Below are positions 9,791 to 21,600 of a stretch of 64,000 nucleotides of DNA, one piece after another (positions within the stretch are counted from its first letter, which is position 1; the number at the start of each line of letters is the position of its first letter). The notes beneath the pieces are model-generated. The model saw only the letters and a list, made by a program, of their open reading frames with translations. It had not been told where the DNA came from and did no database searches. Source of the stretch: Notolepis coatsorum (taxonomy: Eukaryota; Chordata; Actinopteri; Aulopiformes; Paralepididae); the NCBI GenBank assembly GCA_963971535.1, contig OZ020587.1:155145668-155209667 (forward strand), read 5' to 3'. The translations under genes were made by a program, and so were the position numbers.

Positions 9791-10654
9791 CATAGGCGGC
9801 GCGTATATAAGGCTAGGGGGGGCTATGCCTCGGAATCTTGAAATGTATATAATATATGCGCAGGCTGCTGGCTATTGTGTGTGTCTTGTGCTGCAGTCGG
9901 CTGGCCGAGGTGTCAACGACGAAGGTGTCAATCGGTGGCAGCGTTTAACATTCCAGGTACAGGCAGTAACCAATCACGCATAGGCTCAGGTTAAATAATG
10001 TAGCCATCACATCATTCACATGATCATCCTGATCCCGCAGGCAGAGTAAAAAAACAAACATCTGTGTTCTGAATTTCAGCCCGCCGATCGCTTTGTAGCG
10101 AACACCAGCTATATACGGTATTTTTCCAAGGCATAAACAAAGTAATTTAGAAGCTGCACCGGGCTGGCCCTGGGCATAACTACCGATCACCTGAGGCTGT
10201 ATGTTGTTTTATCTTGGCAAACAAGGGCTTGCTCTAAGAGGACATGATGAGAGTCCGAGTTCATCAAATCGTGGAAACTTTTTAGAGCTACTGTATGTAC
10301 ATTGTTTTCAAAGCATGATGAGATCTAAATTACGAAAAACTTTCACTTCATTGCAACTTGTGATTCAAGTTGTGAAGGGTCTTTCTCACCAAGACGAAAC
10401 GTCGCATTTATCTGCATTAAGGTAAGACAATGGTTAATATATTATTGGATGCCTTCATTTGAACACTTAATTTGCACTATATATAAATGAGTGGGGCTCG
10501 CTGTAGTATAGCCTAGTAGTGTGTGTGTGTATATGAAATCAGAACCAGGACAGTTTGCGTGCAACCAAAAATAAAAGGTCAAATTTTTCCCGCTGCGCGC
10601 GGGGGGCCTTTCCATTACAGCCTACCCTCACCTAAAGCCCACGCGCCGCCTATG
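9791..10654 (+). mobile_element. Internally deleted hAT transposon inside the LINE
   Basis: Begins CATAGGCGGCGCG and ends with the exact inverse CGCGCCGCCTATG (13-bp perfect TIRs). The 8-bp direct repeat CTCGGAAC flanks it at 9783-9790 and 10655-10662. It is 864 bp long and contains a transposase fragment at 10204-10290. A CGCTGCGCGCGGGGGGCC subterminal stretch sits near the right end. The 8-bp TSD and the transposase fragment place it in hAT. Confidence 0.88.
10204..10290 (+). pseudogene. hAT transposase fragment (DUF4371/ZMYM1-like)
   Basis: The translated stretch reading KQGLALRGHDES followed by NRGNFLELL is a characteristic block of DUF4371-type hAT transposases and the related ZMYM1-like proteins. 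Only about 29 residues are convincing and no catalytic domain remains, so it is a relic in a non-autonomous element. Confidence 0.7.
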
Positions 10655-10655
10655 C

Positions 10656-12811
10656 TCGGAACCGATATCAAACTGTACTCTAAGGTATTAGCCATCAGAC
10701 TACAAAAGCACATGACGTCTTTAATTCATCCGGACCAAACTGGCTTCATAAGAGGCCGCTTGATCACTGATAACATAAGACGATTACTACACGTACTAGA
10801 TGCTAACAAGGACGACACCACACCTAAGGCGATGCTGTCCCTGGATGCAATGAAAGCTTTTGACAGGTTGGAATGGTCGTATCTATGGGCAGTATTAGAA
10901 AGGATGGGGTTAGGAAAAGGATTCATTGATATGATTAAAGTATTATACAAAGACCCATCGGCCATGATTACAACAGGTACAATCACCTCCGAAATCTTTC
11001 CGGTATCACGTTCTTCCAGACAGGGTTGCCCTCTTAGTCCCGGACTATCATTAGAGCCTCTAGCACAATATATAAGACAATCCCAATCCATAGAACCAAT
11101 CGTAATCAAGGGCACACAACATAAAATTAGTTTATATGCGGACGACGTAATACTGTTCATGCAAAACCCCAACACCGCATTGCCTCATCTTCTCAAGCTG
11201 ATTGAGGACTTTGGAGATTTATCGGGATTTAGGATAAATTGGTCGAAGTCGGCCTTCCTCCCACTTAACGCCCCTGCAAAAAGAAATATAACCATCCCAG
11301 AAGAGATACCGATGGTAAAACACTTTAGATGTTTGGGAGTTGAAATATTCCCTACCATAAGCCAAACGGTGAAGCACAATTACGTAAAAATCCAAAACAA
11401 AATCAAATACGACCTTGACAGGTGGTCAAAACTCAAAAACTCAGTACAGGCACGGGTATCAGTAGTTAAGATGGACATCCTACCTAGAATCAACTTCTTC
11501 AGCTCAATGCTACCGTTACCCCCTCCAGAGGGTTACTGGAAAGAATTACACTCCTCCACATACAAATTTATTTGGAATAACAAACCACCACGTATAAAAA
11601 GATCCACCGCACAGAGAAACAGAGCAGACGGTGGTATGGCATTTCCAGATTTCTACCACTATTTTAAGGCGTACACTTTAAGACCACTGACAACATGGTT
11701 TGATCCCCAAGCATCAGTATCCTGGAGAAATTTAGAAGAAAATATAGTAGCTCCACATAGGCTGAAGGACATAGTATACACCAAATTATCAATTAAGCAA
11801 TGCGAACGGAAATTTGGCCCCATAATTACTCATGCGATCCGGATATGGCGTGAAACACAAAAAAAATATTCTATCCCACAGAAATGGCATAATCATACTC
11901 CCTTATTCAATAACAATGCACTCTTGATTGGAAAACAACCTATAAGATTCCCTAGATGGGAAAAGCAAGGCATACACTCATTAGGAGATGTTTTCAACAA
12001 ACTGGGTTTTTGTAGTTATGATGAAATACGCAAAAAAAATTATCTCACCAAGTCCACATATTATTTTTACGCACAGTTATTGGCATGTTTGAAGGCTCAC
12101 GGTGTTCCATTAAGGATACCAATTGTACACCACAGATACCACAAATTCTTCTATGAAAGAGAGACATCGAGAGGTTTTGTTTCAGATTTTTATCATCAAT
12201 TACTAACATCCTCATATGAAACCCTCCATCTAGACTCAGTCTGGAGGAGGGATATACCAGACCTGGAGATAGATTTTGACTGGCAAGAAGCCTGGGCAAA
12301 TGTTCGACTTGCATCAAGGAACCCGGACCATCAACAAATCAATCTTAACTATATTCACAGGACATACTTAACTCCTATAAGACTGAACAAAATGGGTCTT
12401 AAACAAGACCCCAAATGCTCCTTATGTACAAATGGGGATGAGGGGACATTTATGCACATGTACTGGGACTGCCCACCAGTTAAGATATTCTGGAAAGAAG
12501 TGACCCAACAATTATCAAATCTCTTAACTCTGAATATACCTGTACACCCCTCTGTATTACTGCTGAATGATGTATTTGAGTGTGCAGTACATCCACAGCT
12601 AAAGAGATTGGTTTTATCTGGTATCACAGTGGCTAAAAAGCTGATAGCATCACGATGGTTTCAACCGGAAAAAAATTGCCGGAAGGTCTGGATTCTTACA
12701 TATCTCGATGTGATTTATCAAGAAATATCTACAGCAAGAATTTTGGGTCTCAATGAATCCAAAATGACAATGTGGTTAGAAGTGGTGGAGAGAATAAAAG
12801 CTAGCATATAA
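10656..12811 (+). pseudogene. L1-like ORF2: RT catalytic core and C-terminal domain
   Basis: About 718 residues of uninterrupted LINE ORF2 (the open frame starts at 10523, inside the hAT element). It contains the RT segments HPDQTGFIRGR, SLDAMKAFDRLEW (first catalytic Asp region), SRQGCPLSP and YADDVILFM (catalytic YADD). It ends with the cysteine-rich C-terminal motif CSLCTNGDEGTFMHMYWDC typical of the L1/Tx1 group. No stop occurs before the natural end at 12811, so decay since insertion is slight. The gene is still dead: its endonuclease is truncated away and the hAT splits the RT. Confidence 0.88.
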
Positions 12812-13079
12812 AGGTAGTGTCTGGTAGGAACAAGTTATAATGGATGGATTATCCAATGGGGGGTCCGGGAGGGGGGGTACGAGCTAGAGCATATGTGTGT
12901 AGGGTACTAGATAACAGGTATTAGGGGTATATCCTGTATAAGACATTTAACTAAATGGTGATTTCATTGGATATGCACTGTTAATTAATGCTTGTATATC
13001 TTATCGTGTGTTGTCATGTTTGTTTATATGTTTGTTTAAAAAATTATAAAAAAATAAAATACAAGAATAACCATATTTT

Positions 13080-13345
13080 GACCGTGTATTTGAAGGTGGA
13101 AGGTCAATCTAAACAATTTATGACTGCAAATGTGACACATAACCCATAAAATACTCAACCTCTACTAAACTACAAATGCACACACAGCATTTACCAACCT
13201 TTAGATAATCAGGTTTGAAAACATTATCGATATATGGGAACAAAACAAACATAATGTGGTTCTTCAGTTCAGGGGTTCAATTATTGTTTAGGTTTTGGTG
13301 ATGTCAAGGTTCAAGGCATTTTATCCACATATCGTGCAACAATCA
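13080..13345. other. Unannotated sequence
   Basis: Non-repetitive AT-rich stretch between the LINE and a retroposon tail. No coding, RNA or mobile feature is recognisable. Confidence 0.5.
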
Positions 13346-13350
13346 GGCTC

Positions 13351-13398
13351 CCGAATTTCCCCCAAGGGGATCAATAAAGGAATATCCTATCTTATCTT
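13351..13398 (+). repeat. Retroposon 3' tail (GGGGATCAATAAAG type)
   Basis: GAATTTCCCCCAAGGGGATC followed by AATAAAG and a TATCCTATCTTATC run is a common 3' terminus of fish LINEs and SINEs. The same tail occurs on the minus strand at 25570-25640. The upstream body is not recognisable. Confidence 0.6.
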
Positions 13399-13436
13399 GG
13401 GTCACTGGTGGTACATGAGGACGTGTGGCTGTTCCT

Positions 13437-14735
13437 GTGAGTACACGCATGTATACCGTACAATGAGTACACACATGTATACCGTACAGTGAGTACACGC
13501 GTGTATACCGTACAGTGAGTACATGTGTGTATACGTACAGTGAGTACATGTGTGTATACGTACAGTGAGTAGACTTGTGTATACCGTACAGTGAGTACAC
13601 ATGTGTATACCGTACAGTGAGTACATGCGTGTATACCATACAGTGAGGACATGTGTGTATACCGTACATTGAGTACACGCGTGTATACCGTACAGTGAGT
13701 ACACACGTGTATATCGTACAGTGAGTACATGTGTGTATACAGTACAGTGAGTATATGTGTGTATACCGTACAGTGAGGACACGTGTGTATACGGCACAGT
13801 GAGTACACTTGTGTATACCGTACAGTGAGTACATGTGTGTATACCGTACAGTGAGTACACTTGTGTATACCGTACAGTGAGTACATGCGTGTATACCGTA
13901 CAGTGAGGATACGTGTGTATACCGTACAGTGAGTACACTTGTGTATACCGTACAGTGAGGACACGTGTGTATACGGCACAGTGAGTACACTTGTGTATAC
14001 CGTACAGTGAGTACATGTGTGTATACCGTACAGTGAGTACACTTGTGTATACCGTACAGTGAGTACATGCGTGTATACCGTACAGTGAGGATACGTGTGT
14101 ATACCGTACAGTGAGTACACTTGTGTATACCGTACAGTGAGTACATGTGTGTATACCGTACAGTGAGTACACTTGTGTATACCGTACAGTGAGTACATGC
14201 GTGTATACCGTACAGTGAGTACATGCGTGTATACCGTACAGTGAGGATACGTGTGTATACCGTACAGTGAGTACACTTGTGTATACCGTACAGTGAGTAC
14301 ATGCGTGTATACCGTACAGTGAGGATACTTGTGTATACCGTACAGTGAGTACACTTGTGTATACCGTACAGTGAGGACACGTGTGTATACGGCACAGTGA
14401 GTACACTTGTGTATACCGTACAGTGAGTACATGTGTGTATACCGTACAGTGAGTACACTTGTGTATACCGTACAGTGAGTACATGCGTGTATACCGTACA
14501 GTGAGGATACGTGTGTATACCGTACAGTGAGTACACTTGTGTATACCGTACAGTGAGTACATGTGTGTATACCGTACAGTGAGTACACTTGTGTATACCG
14601 TACAGTGAGTACATGCATGTATACCATACAGTGAGTACATGCGTGTATACCGTACAGTGAGGACACGTGTGTATACCGTACAGTGAGGACATGTGTGTAT
14701 AGCGTACAGTGAGGACACATGTGTATACCTGTATA
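13437..14735. repeat. 26-bp minisatellite
   Basis: About 50 copies of a 26-bp unit, e.g. GTGAGTACAT + GCGTGTATACCGTACA. Variants at the central dinucleotides (ACTT, ATGT, ATGC, GATAC, GGACAC) recur in ordered blocks, which indicates higher-order duplication. Because 26 is not a multiple of three and the unit has no stop on the minus strand, all three minus frames are open for 438-500 codons. These frames read Y/T/H/C-rich repeats and are very unlikely to be genes. Confidence 0.95.
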
Positions 14736-14737
14736 CT

Positions 14738-14990
14738 GGGCCACAGTGACTCAGGAGGTAGAGCAGTCGTCTGGCAATCCGGAGGTTCCCGGTTCGATTC
14801 CCGCTCCTCCCGGGCAGCGTGTCGATGTGTCCTTGAGCAAGACACTTAACCCCTAATTGCTCCCGATGAGCAGGTCGGCACCTTGCATGGTCGCCTCCGC
14901 CGTCGGTGTGTGAATGTGTGAGTGAACGGGTAAAATGTGAGGAACTAATTGTAAGGCGATTTGGATAAAATATGTTATATAAAGAAAGCA
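14738..14990 (+). mobile_element. tRNA-derived SINE
   Basis: tRNA-like head (CAGGAGGTAGAGCAGTCGTC) with B-box-like GGTTCGATTCC at 14791-14801. The body GTGTCCTTGAGCAAGACACT and a tail ending GCGATTTGGATAAAATATG then TTATATAAAG are a widespread fish SINE arrangement. No clear TSD was found. It sits between two minisatellites. Confidence 0.8.
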
Positions 14991-15005
14991 GCCAAAGCAG
15001 TCATT

Positions 15006-15522
15006 TACTGTCACGTTGCTCTCAGGCTGACCTGGATGCTGCCAGCAGTGGTGCCACCTACTGTCACGTTGCTCTCCGGCTGACCTGGATGCTGCCAGCA
15101 GTGGTGCCACCTACTGTCACGTTGCTCTCCGGCTGACCTGGATGCTGCCAGCAGTGGTGCCACCTACTGTCACGTTGCTCTCCGGCTGACCTGGATGCTG
15201 CCAGCAGTGGTGCCACCTACTGTCACGTTGCTCTCCGGCTGACCAGGATGCTGCCAGCAGTGGTGCCACCTACTGTCACGTTGCTCTCCGGCTGACCTGG
15301 ATGCTGCCAGCAGTGGTGCCACCTACTGTCACGTTGCTCTCCGGCTGACCTGGATGCTGCCAGCAGTGGTGCCACCTACTGTCACGTTGCTCTCCGGCTG
15401 ACCTGGATGCTGCCAGCAGTGGTGCCACCTACTGTCACGTTGCTCTCCGCCTGACCAGGATGCTGCCAGCAGTGGTGCCACCTACTGTCACGTTGCTCTC
15501 CGGCTGACCTGGATGCTGCCAG
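15006..15522. repeat. 53-bp minisatellite
   Basis: Roughly 9.8 copies of a 53-bp unit starting TACTGTCACGTTGCTCTCCG and ending GCAGTGGTGCCACC. Copies are almost identical, differing by single substitutions such as CCTGG/CCAGG near 15243 and 15453. Confidence 0.96.
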
Positions 15523-15645
15523 AAGGCAAATTGATCACGTTGGAGATAATCATCGCCGTCTAAATTAATCCCCAACAAGTCGAAGGCATCGGCGAGACAA
15601 ATGAAGTCTGTTTTTTTTTCTCCAATACAGCGCTCTGGGTTCTCT

Positions 15646-18600
15646 GTAGTAGGGTTCTCCAGGTGTAAGAGAACAGAGGGAGATAAAGGTTATGTAGTAG
15701 GGTTCTCCAGGTGTAGAGAACAGAGGGAGGTAAAGGTTATGTAGTAGGGTTCTCCAGGTGTAAGAGAACAGAGGGAGGTAAAGGTTATGTAGTAGGGTTC
15801 TCCAGGTGTAAGAGAACAGAGGGAGGTAAAGGTTATGTAGTAGGGTTCTCCAGGTGTAAGAGAACAGAGGGAGGTAAAGGTTATGTAGTAGGGTTCTCCA
15901 GGTGTAAGAGAACAGAGGGAGGTAAAGGTTATGTAGTAGGGTTCTCCAGGTGTAGAGAACAGAGGGAGGTAAAGGTTATGTAGTAGCGTTCTCCAGGTGT
16001 GTAGAGAACAGAGGGAGGTAAAGGTTATGTAGTAGGGTTCTCCAGGTGTGTAGAGAACAGAGGGAGGTAAAGGTTATGTAGTAGGGTTCTCCAGGTGTAT
16101 AAAACAGAGGGAGGTAAATGTTATGTAGTAGGGTTCTCCAGGTGTAAGAGAACAGAGGGAGGTAAAGGTTATGTAGTAGGGTTCTCCAGGTGCTGTAGAG
16201 AACAGAGGGAGGTAAAGGTTATGTAGTAGGGTTCTCCAGGTGTGTAGAGAACAGAGGGAGGTAAAGGTTATGTAGTAGGGTTCTCCAGGTGTGTAGAGAA
16301 CAGAGGGAGGTAAAGGTTATGTAGTAGGGTTCTCCAGGTGTAGAGAACAGGGGGGGGTAAAGGTTATGTAGTAGCGTTCTCCAGGTGTGTAGAGAACAGA
16401 GGGAGGTAAAGGTTATGTAGTAGGGTTCTCCAGGTGTGTAGAGAACAGAGGGAGGTAAAGGTTATGTAGTAGGGTTCTCCAGGTGTATAAAACAGAGGGA
16501 GGTAAATGTTATGTAGTAGGGTTCTCCAGGTGTAAGAGAACAGAGGGAGGTAAAGGTTATGTAGTAGGGTTCTCCAGGTACTGTAGAGAACAGAGGGAGG
16601 TAAAGGTTATGTAGTAGGGTTCTCCAGGTGTGTAGAGAACAGAGGGAGGTAATGGTTATGTAGTAGGGTTCTCCAGGTGTGTAGAGAACAGAGGGAGGTA
16701 AAGGTTATGTAGTAGGGTTCTCCAGGTGTGTAGAGAACAGAGGGAGGTAAAGGTTATATAGTAGGGTTCTCCAGGGAACAGAGGGAGGTAAAGGTTATGT
16801 AGTAGGGTTCTCCGGGGAACAGAGGGAGGTAAAGGTTATGTAGTAGGGTTCTCCAGGTGTAGAGAACAGAGGGAGGTAAAGGTTATGTAGTAGGGTTCTC
16901 CAGGTGTAGGAGAACAGAGGGAGGTAAAGCTTATGTAGTAGGGTTCTCCAGGTGTAGAGAACAGAGGGAGGTAAAGGTTGTGTAGTAGGGTTCTCCAGGT
17001 GTAGAGAACAGGGGGAGGTAAAGGTTAGGTAGTAGGGTTATCCAGGTGTAGAGAACAGAGGGAGGTAAAGGTTATGTAGTAGGGTTCTCCAGGTGTGTAG
17101 AGAACAGAGGGAGGTAAAGGTTATGTAGTAGGGTTCTCCAGGTGTAAGAGAACAGAGGGAGGTAAAGGTTATGTAGTAGGGTTCTCCATGTGTAGAGAAC
17201 AGGGGGAGGTAAAGGTTATGTAGTAGCGTTCTCCAGGTGTGTAGAGAACAGAGGGAGGTAAAGGTTATGTAGTAGGGTTCTCCAGGTGTGTAGAGAACAG
17301 AGGGAGGTAAAGGTTATGTAGTAGGGTTCTCCAGGTGTAGAGAACAGGGGGAGGTAAAGGTTATGTAGTAGCGTTCTCCAGGTGTGTAGAGAACAGAGGG
17401 AGGTAAAGGTTATGTAGTAGGGTTCTCCAGGTGTATAAAACAGAGGGAGGTAAATGTTATGTAGTAGGGTTCTCCAGGTGTAAGAGAACAGAGGGAGGTA
17501 AAGGTTATGTAGTAGGGTTCTCCAGGTACTGTAGAGAACAGAGGGAGGTAAAGGTTATGTAGTAGGGTTCTCCAGGTGTATAAAACAGAGGGAGGTAAAT
17601 GTTATGTAGTAGGGTTCTCCAGGTGTAAGATAACAGAGGGAGGTAAAGGTTATGTAGTAGGGTTCTCCAGGTACTGTAGAGAACAGAGGGAGGTAAAGGT
17701 TATGTAGTAGGGTTCTCCAGGTGTGTAGAGAACAGAGGGAGGTAAAGGTTATGTAGTAGGGTTCTCCAGGTGTAGAGAACAGGGGGAGGTAAAGGTTATG
17801 TAGTAGCGTTCTCCAGGTGTGTAGAGAACAGAGGGAGGTAAAGGTTATGTAGTAGGGTTCTCCAGGTGTATAAAACAGAGGGAGGTAAATGTTATGTAGT
17901 AGGGTTCTCCAGGTGTAAGAGAACAGAGGGAGGTAAAGGTTATGTAGTAGGGTTCTCCAGGTACTGTAGAGAACAGAGGGAGGTAAAGGTTATGTAGTAG
18001 GGTTCTCCAGGTGTATAAAACAGAGGGAGGTAAATGTTATGTAGTAGGGTTCTCCAGGTGTAAGAGAACAGAGGGAGGTAAAGGTTATGTAGTAGGGTTC
18101 TCCAGGTACTGTAGAGAACAGAGGGAGGTAAAGGTTATGTAGTAGGGTTCTCCAGGTGTGTAGAGAACAGAGGGAGGTAAAGGTTATGTAGTAGGGTTCT
18201 CCAGGTGTGTAGAGAACAGAGGGAGGTAAAGGTTATGTAGTAGGGTTCTCCAGGTGTGTAGAGAACAGAGGGAGGTAAAGGTTATGTAGTAGGGTTCTCC
18301 AGGGAACAGAGGGAGGTAAAGGTTATGTAGTAGGGTTCTCCGGGGAACAGAGGGAGGTAAAGGTTATGTAGTAGGGTTCTCCAGGTGTAGAGAACAGAGG
18401 GAGGTAAAGGTTATGTAGTAGGGTTCTCCAGGTGTAAGAGAACAGAGGGAGGTAAAGCTTATGTAGTAGGGTTCTCCAGGTGTAGAGAACAGAGGGAGGT
18501 AAAGGTTGTGTAGTAGGGTTCTCCAGGTGTAGAGAACAGGGGGAGGTAAAGGTTAGGTAGTAGGGTTATCCAGGTGTAGAGAACAGAGGGAGGTAAAGGT

Positions 18601-21600
18601 TATGTAGTAGGGTTCTCCAGGTGTGTAGAGAACAGAGGGAGGTAAAGGTTATGTGGTAGGGTTCTCCAGGTGTGTAGAGAACAGAGGGAGGTAAAGGTTA
18701 TGTAGTAGGGTTCTCCAGGTGTAGCGAACAGAGCGAGGTAAAGGTTATGTAGTAGGGTTCTCCAGGTGTAGAGAACAGATGGGGGTAAAGGTTATGTAGT
18801 AGGGTTCTCCAGGTGTGTAGAGAACAGAGGGAGGTAAAGGTTATGTAGTAGGGTTCTCCAGGGAACAGAGGGGGGTAAAGGTTATGTAGTAGGGTTCTCC
18901 AGGGAACAGAGGGAGGTAAAGGTTATGTAGTAGGGTTCTCCAGGTGTAAGAGAAGAGAGGGAGGTAAAGGTTATGTAGTAGGGTTCTCCAGGTGTAGAGA
19001 ACGGAGGGAGGTAAAGGTTATGTAGTAGGGTTCTCCAGGGAACAGAGGGAGGTAAAGGTTATGTAGTAGGGTTCTCCAGGTGTAAGAGAACAGAGGGAGG
19101 TAAAGGTTATGTAGTAGGGTTCTCCAGGTGTGTAGAGAACAGAGGGAGGTAAAGGTTATGTAGTAGGGTTATCCAGGTGTGTAGAGAACAGAGGGAGGTA
19201 AAGGTTATGTAGTAGGGTTCTCCAGGTGTGTAGAGAACAGAGGGAGGTAAAGGTTATGTAGTAGGGTTCTCCAGGTGTGTAGAGAACAGAGGGAGGTAAC
19301 GGTTATGTAGTAGGGTTCTCCAGGTGTGTAGAGAACAGAGGGAGGTAAAGGTTATGTAGTAGGGGTATCCAGGTGTGTAGAGAACAGAGGGGGGTAAAGG
19401 TTATATAGTAGGGTTCTCCAGGTGTGTAGAGAACAGAGGGAGGTAAAGGTTATGTAGTAGGGTTGTCCAGGTGTATAGAAAACAGAGCGAGGTAAAGGTT
19501 ATGTAGTAGGGTTCTCCAGGTGTGTAGAGAACAGAGGGAGGTAAAGGTTATGTAGTAGAGTTCTCCAGGTGTGTAGAGAACAGAGGGAGGTAAAGGTTAT
19601 GTAGTAGGGTTCTCCAGGTGTAGAGAACAGAGGGAGGTAAAGGTTATGTAGTAGGGTTCTCCAGGGAACAGAGGGGGGTAAAGGTTATGTAGTAGGGTTC
19701 TCCAGGGAACAGAGGGAGGTAAAGGTTATGTAGTAGGGTTCTCCAGGTGTAGAGAACAGAGGGAGGTAAAGGTTATGTAGTAGGGTTCTCCAGGTGTGTA
19801 GAGAACAGAGGGAGGTAAAGGTTATGTAGTAGGGTTCTCCAGGTGTAGAGAACAGAGGGAGGTAAAGGTTATGTAGTAGGGTTCTCCAGGTGTAGAGAAT
19901 GGAGGGAGGTAAAGGTTATGTAGTAGGGTTCTCCAGGGAACAGAGGGAGGTAAAGGTTATGTAGTAGGGTTCTCCAGGTGTGTAGAGAACAGAGGGAGGT
20001 AAAGGTTATGTAGTAGGGTTCTCCAGGTGTATAAAACAGAGGGAGGTAAATGTTATGTAGTAGGGTTCTCCGGGTGTAAGAGAACAGAGGGAGGTAAAGG
20101 TTATGTAGTAGGGTTCTCCAGGTACTGTAGAGAACAGAGGGAGGTAAAGGTTATGTAGTAGGGTTCTCCAGGTGTGTAGAGAACAGAGGGAGGTAAAGGT
20201 TATGTAGTAGGGTTCTCCAGGTGTGTAGAGAACAGAGGGAGGTAAAGGTTATGTAGTAGGGTTCTCCAGGTGTGTAGAGAACAGAGGGAGGTAAAGGTTA
20301 TGTAGTAGGGTTCTCCAGGGAACAGAGGGAGGTAAAGGTTATGTAGTAGGGTTCTCCGGGGAACAGAGGGAGGTAAAGGTTATGTAGTAGGGTTCTCCAG
20401 GTGTAGAGAACAGAGGGAGGTAAAGGTTATGTAGTAGGGTTCTCCAGGTGTAAGAGAACAGAGGGAGGTAAAGCTTATGTAGTAGGGTTCTCCAGGTGTA
20501 GAGAACAGAGGGAGGTAAAGGTTGTGTAGTAGGGTTCTCCAGGTGTAGAGAACAGGGGGAGGTAAAGGTTAGGTAGTAGGGTTATCCAGGTGTAGAGAAC
20601 AGAGGGAGGTAAAGGTTATGTAGTAGGGTTCTCCAGGTGTGTAGAGAACAGAGGGAGGTAAAGGTTATGTAGTAGGGTTCTCCAGGTGTAAGAGAACAGA
20701 GGGAGGTAAAGGTTATGTAGTAGGGTTCTCCAGGTGTAGAGAACAGAGGGAGGTAAAGGTTATGTAGTAGGGTTCTCCAGGTGTGTAGAGAACAGAGGGA
20801 GGTAAAGGTTATGTAGTAGGGTTCTCCAGGTGTGTAGAGAACAGAGGGAGGTAAAGGTTATGTAGTAGGGTTCTCCAGGTGTAGCGAACAGAGGGAGGTA
20901 AAGGTTATGTAGTAGGGTTCTCCAGGTGTAGAGAACAGATGGGGGTAAAGGTTATGTAGTAGGGTTCTCCAGGTGTGTAGAGAACAGAGGGAGGTAAAGG
21001 TTATGTAGTAGGGTTCTCCAGGGAACAGAGGGGGGTAAAGGTTATGTAGTAGGGTTCTCCAGGGAACAGAGGGAGGTAAAGGTTATGTAGTAGGGTTCTC
21101 CAGGTGTAAGAGAACAGAGGGAGGTAAAGGTTATGTAGTAGGGTTCTCCAGGTGTAGAGAACAGAGGGAGGTAAAGGTTATGTAGTAGGGTTCTCCAGGT
21201 GTGTAGAGAACAGAGGGAGGTAAAGGTTATGTAGTAGGGTTCTCCAGGTGTAGAGAAGAGAGGGAGGTAAAGGTTATGTAGTAGGGTTCTCCAGGTGTAG
21301 AGAACGGAGGGAGGTAAAGGTTATGTAGTAGGGTTCTCCAGGGAACAGAGGGAGGTAAAGGTTATGTAGTAGGGTTCTCCAGGTGTAAGAGAACAGAGGG
21401 AGGTAAAGGTTATGTAGTAGGGTTCTCCAGGTGTGTAGAGAACAGAGGGAGGTAAAGGTTATGTAGTAGGGTTATCCAGGTGTGTAGAGAACAGAGGGAG
21501 GTAAAGGTTATGTAGTAGGGTTCTCCAGGTGTGTAGAGAACAGAGGGAGGTAAAGGTTATGTAGTAGGGTTCTCCAGGTGTGTAGAGAACAGAGGGAGGT

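Larger units (their letters stand above)
9516..13063 (+). mobile_element. L1/Tx1-like LINE, 5'-truncated, with 16-bp TSD
   Basis: Non-LTR retrotransposon flanked by AGAATAACCATATTTT at 9500-9515 and 13064-13079. It starts inside the ORF2 reverse transcriptase, so the endonuclease is lost by 5' truncation. It ends in a short A-rich 3' end (AAATAAAATACA). The RT region is interrupted at 9791-10654 by a hAT derivative. The long TSD and A-rich tail are as expected for target-primed reverse transcription. Confidence 0.9.

Noticed and set aside
13343-14845. A 500-aa minus-strand protein rich in Tyr, Thr, His and Cys
   Set aside because: It is the translation of the 26-bp minisatellite. All three minus frames are open for the same reason and no unique coding sequence or promoter is seen.
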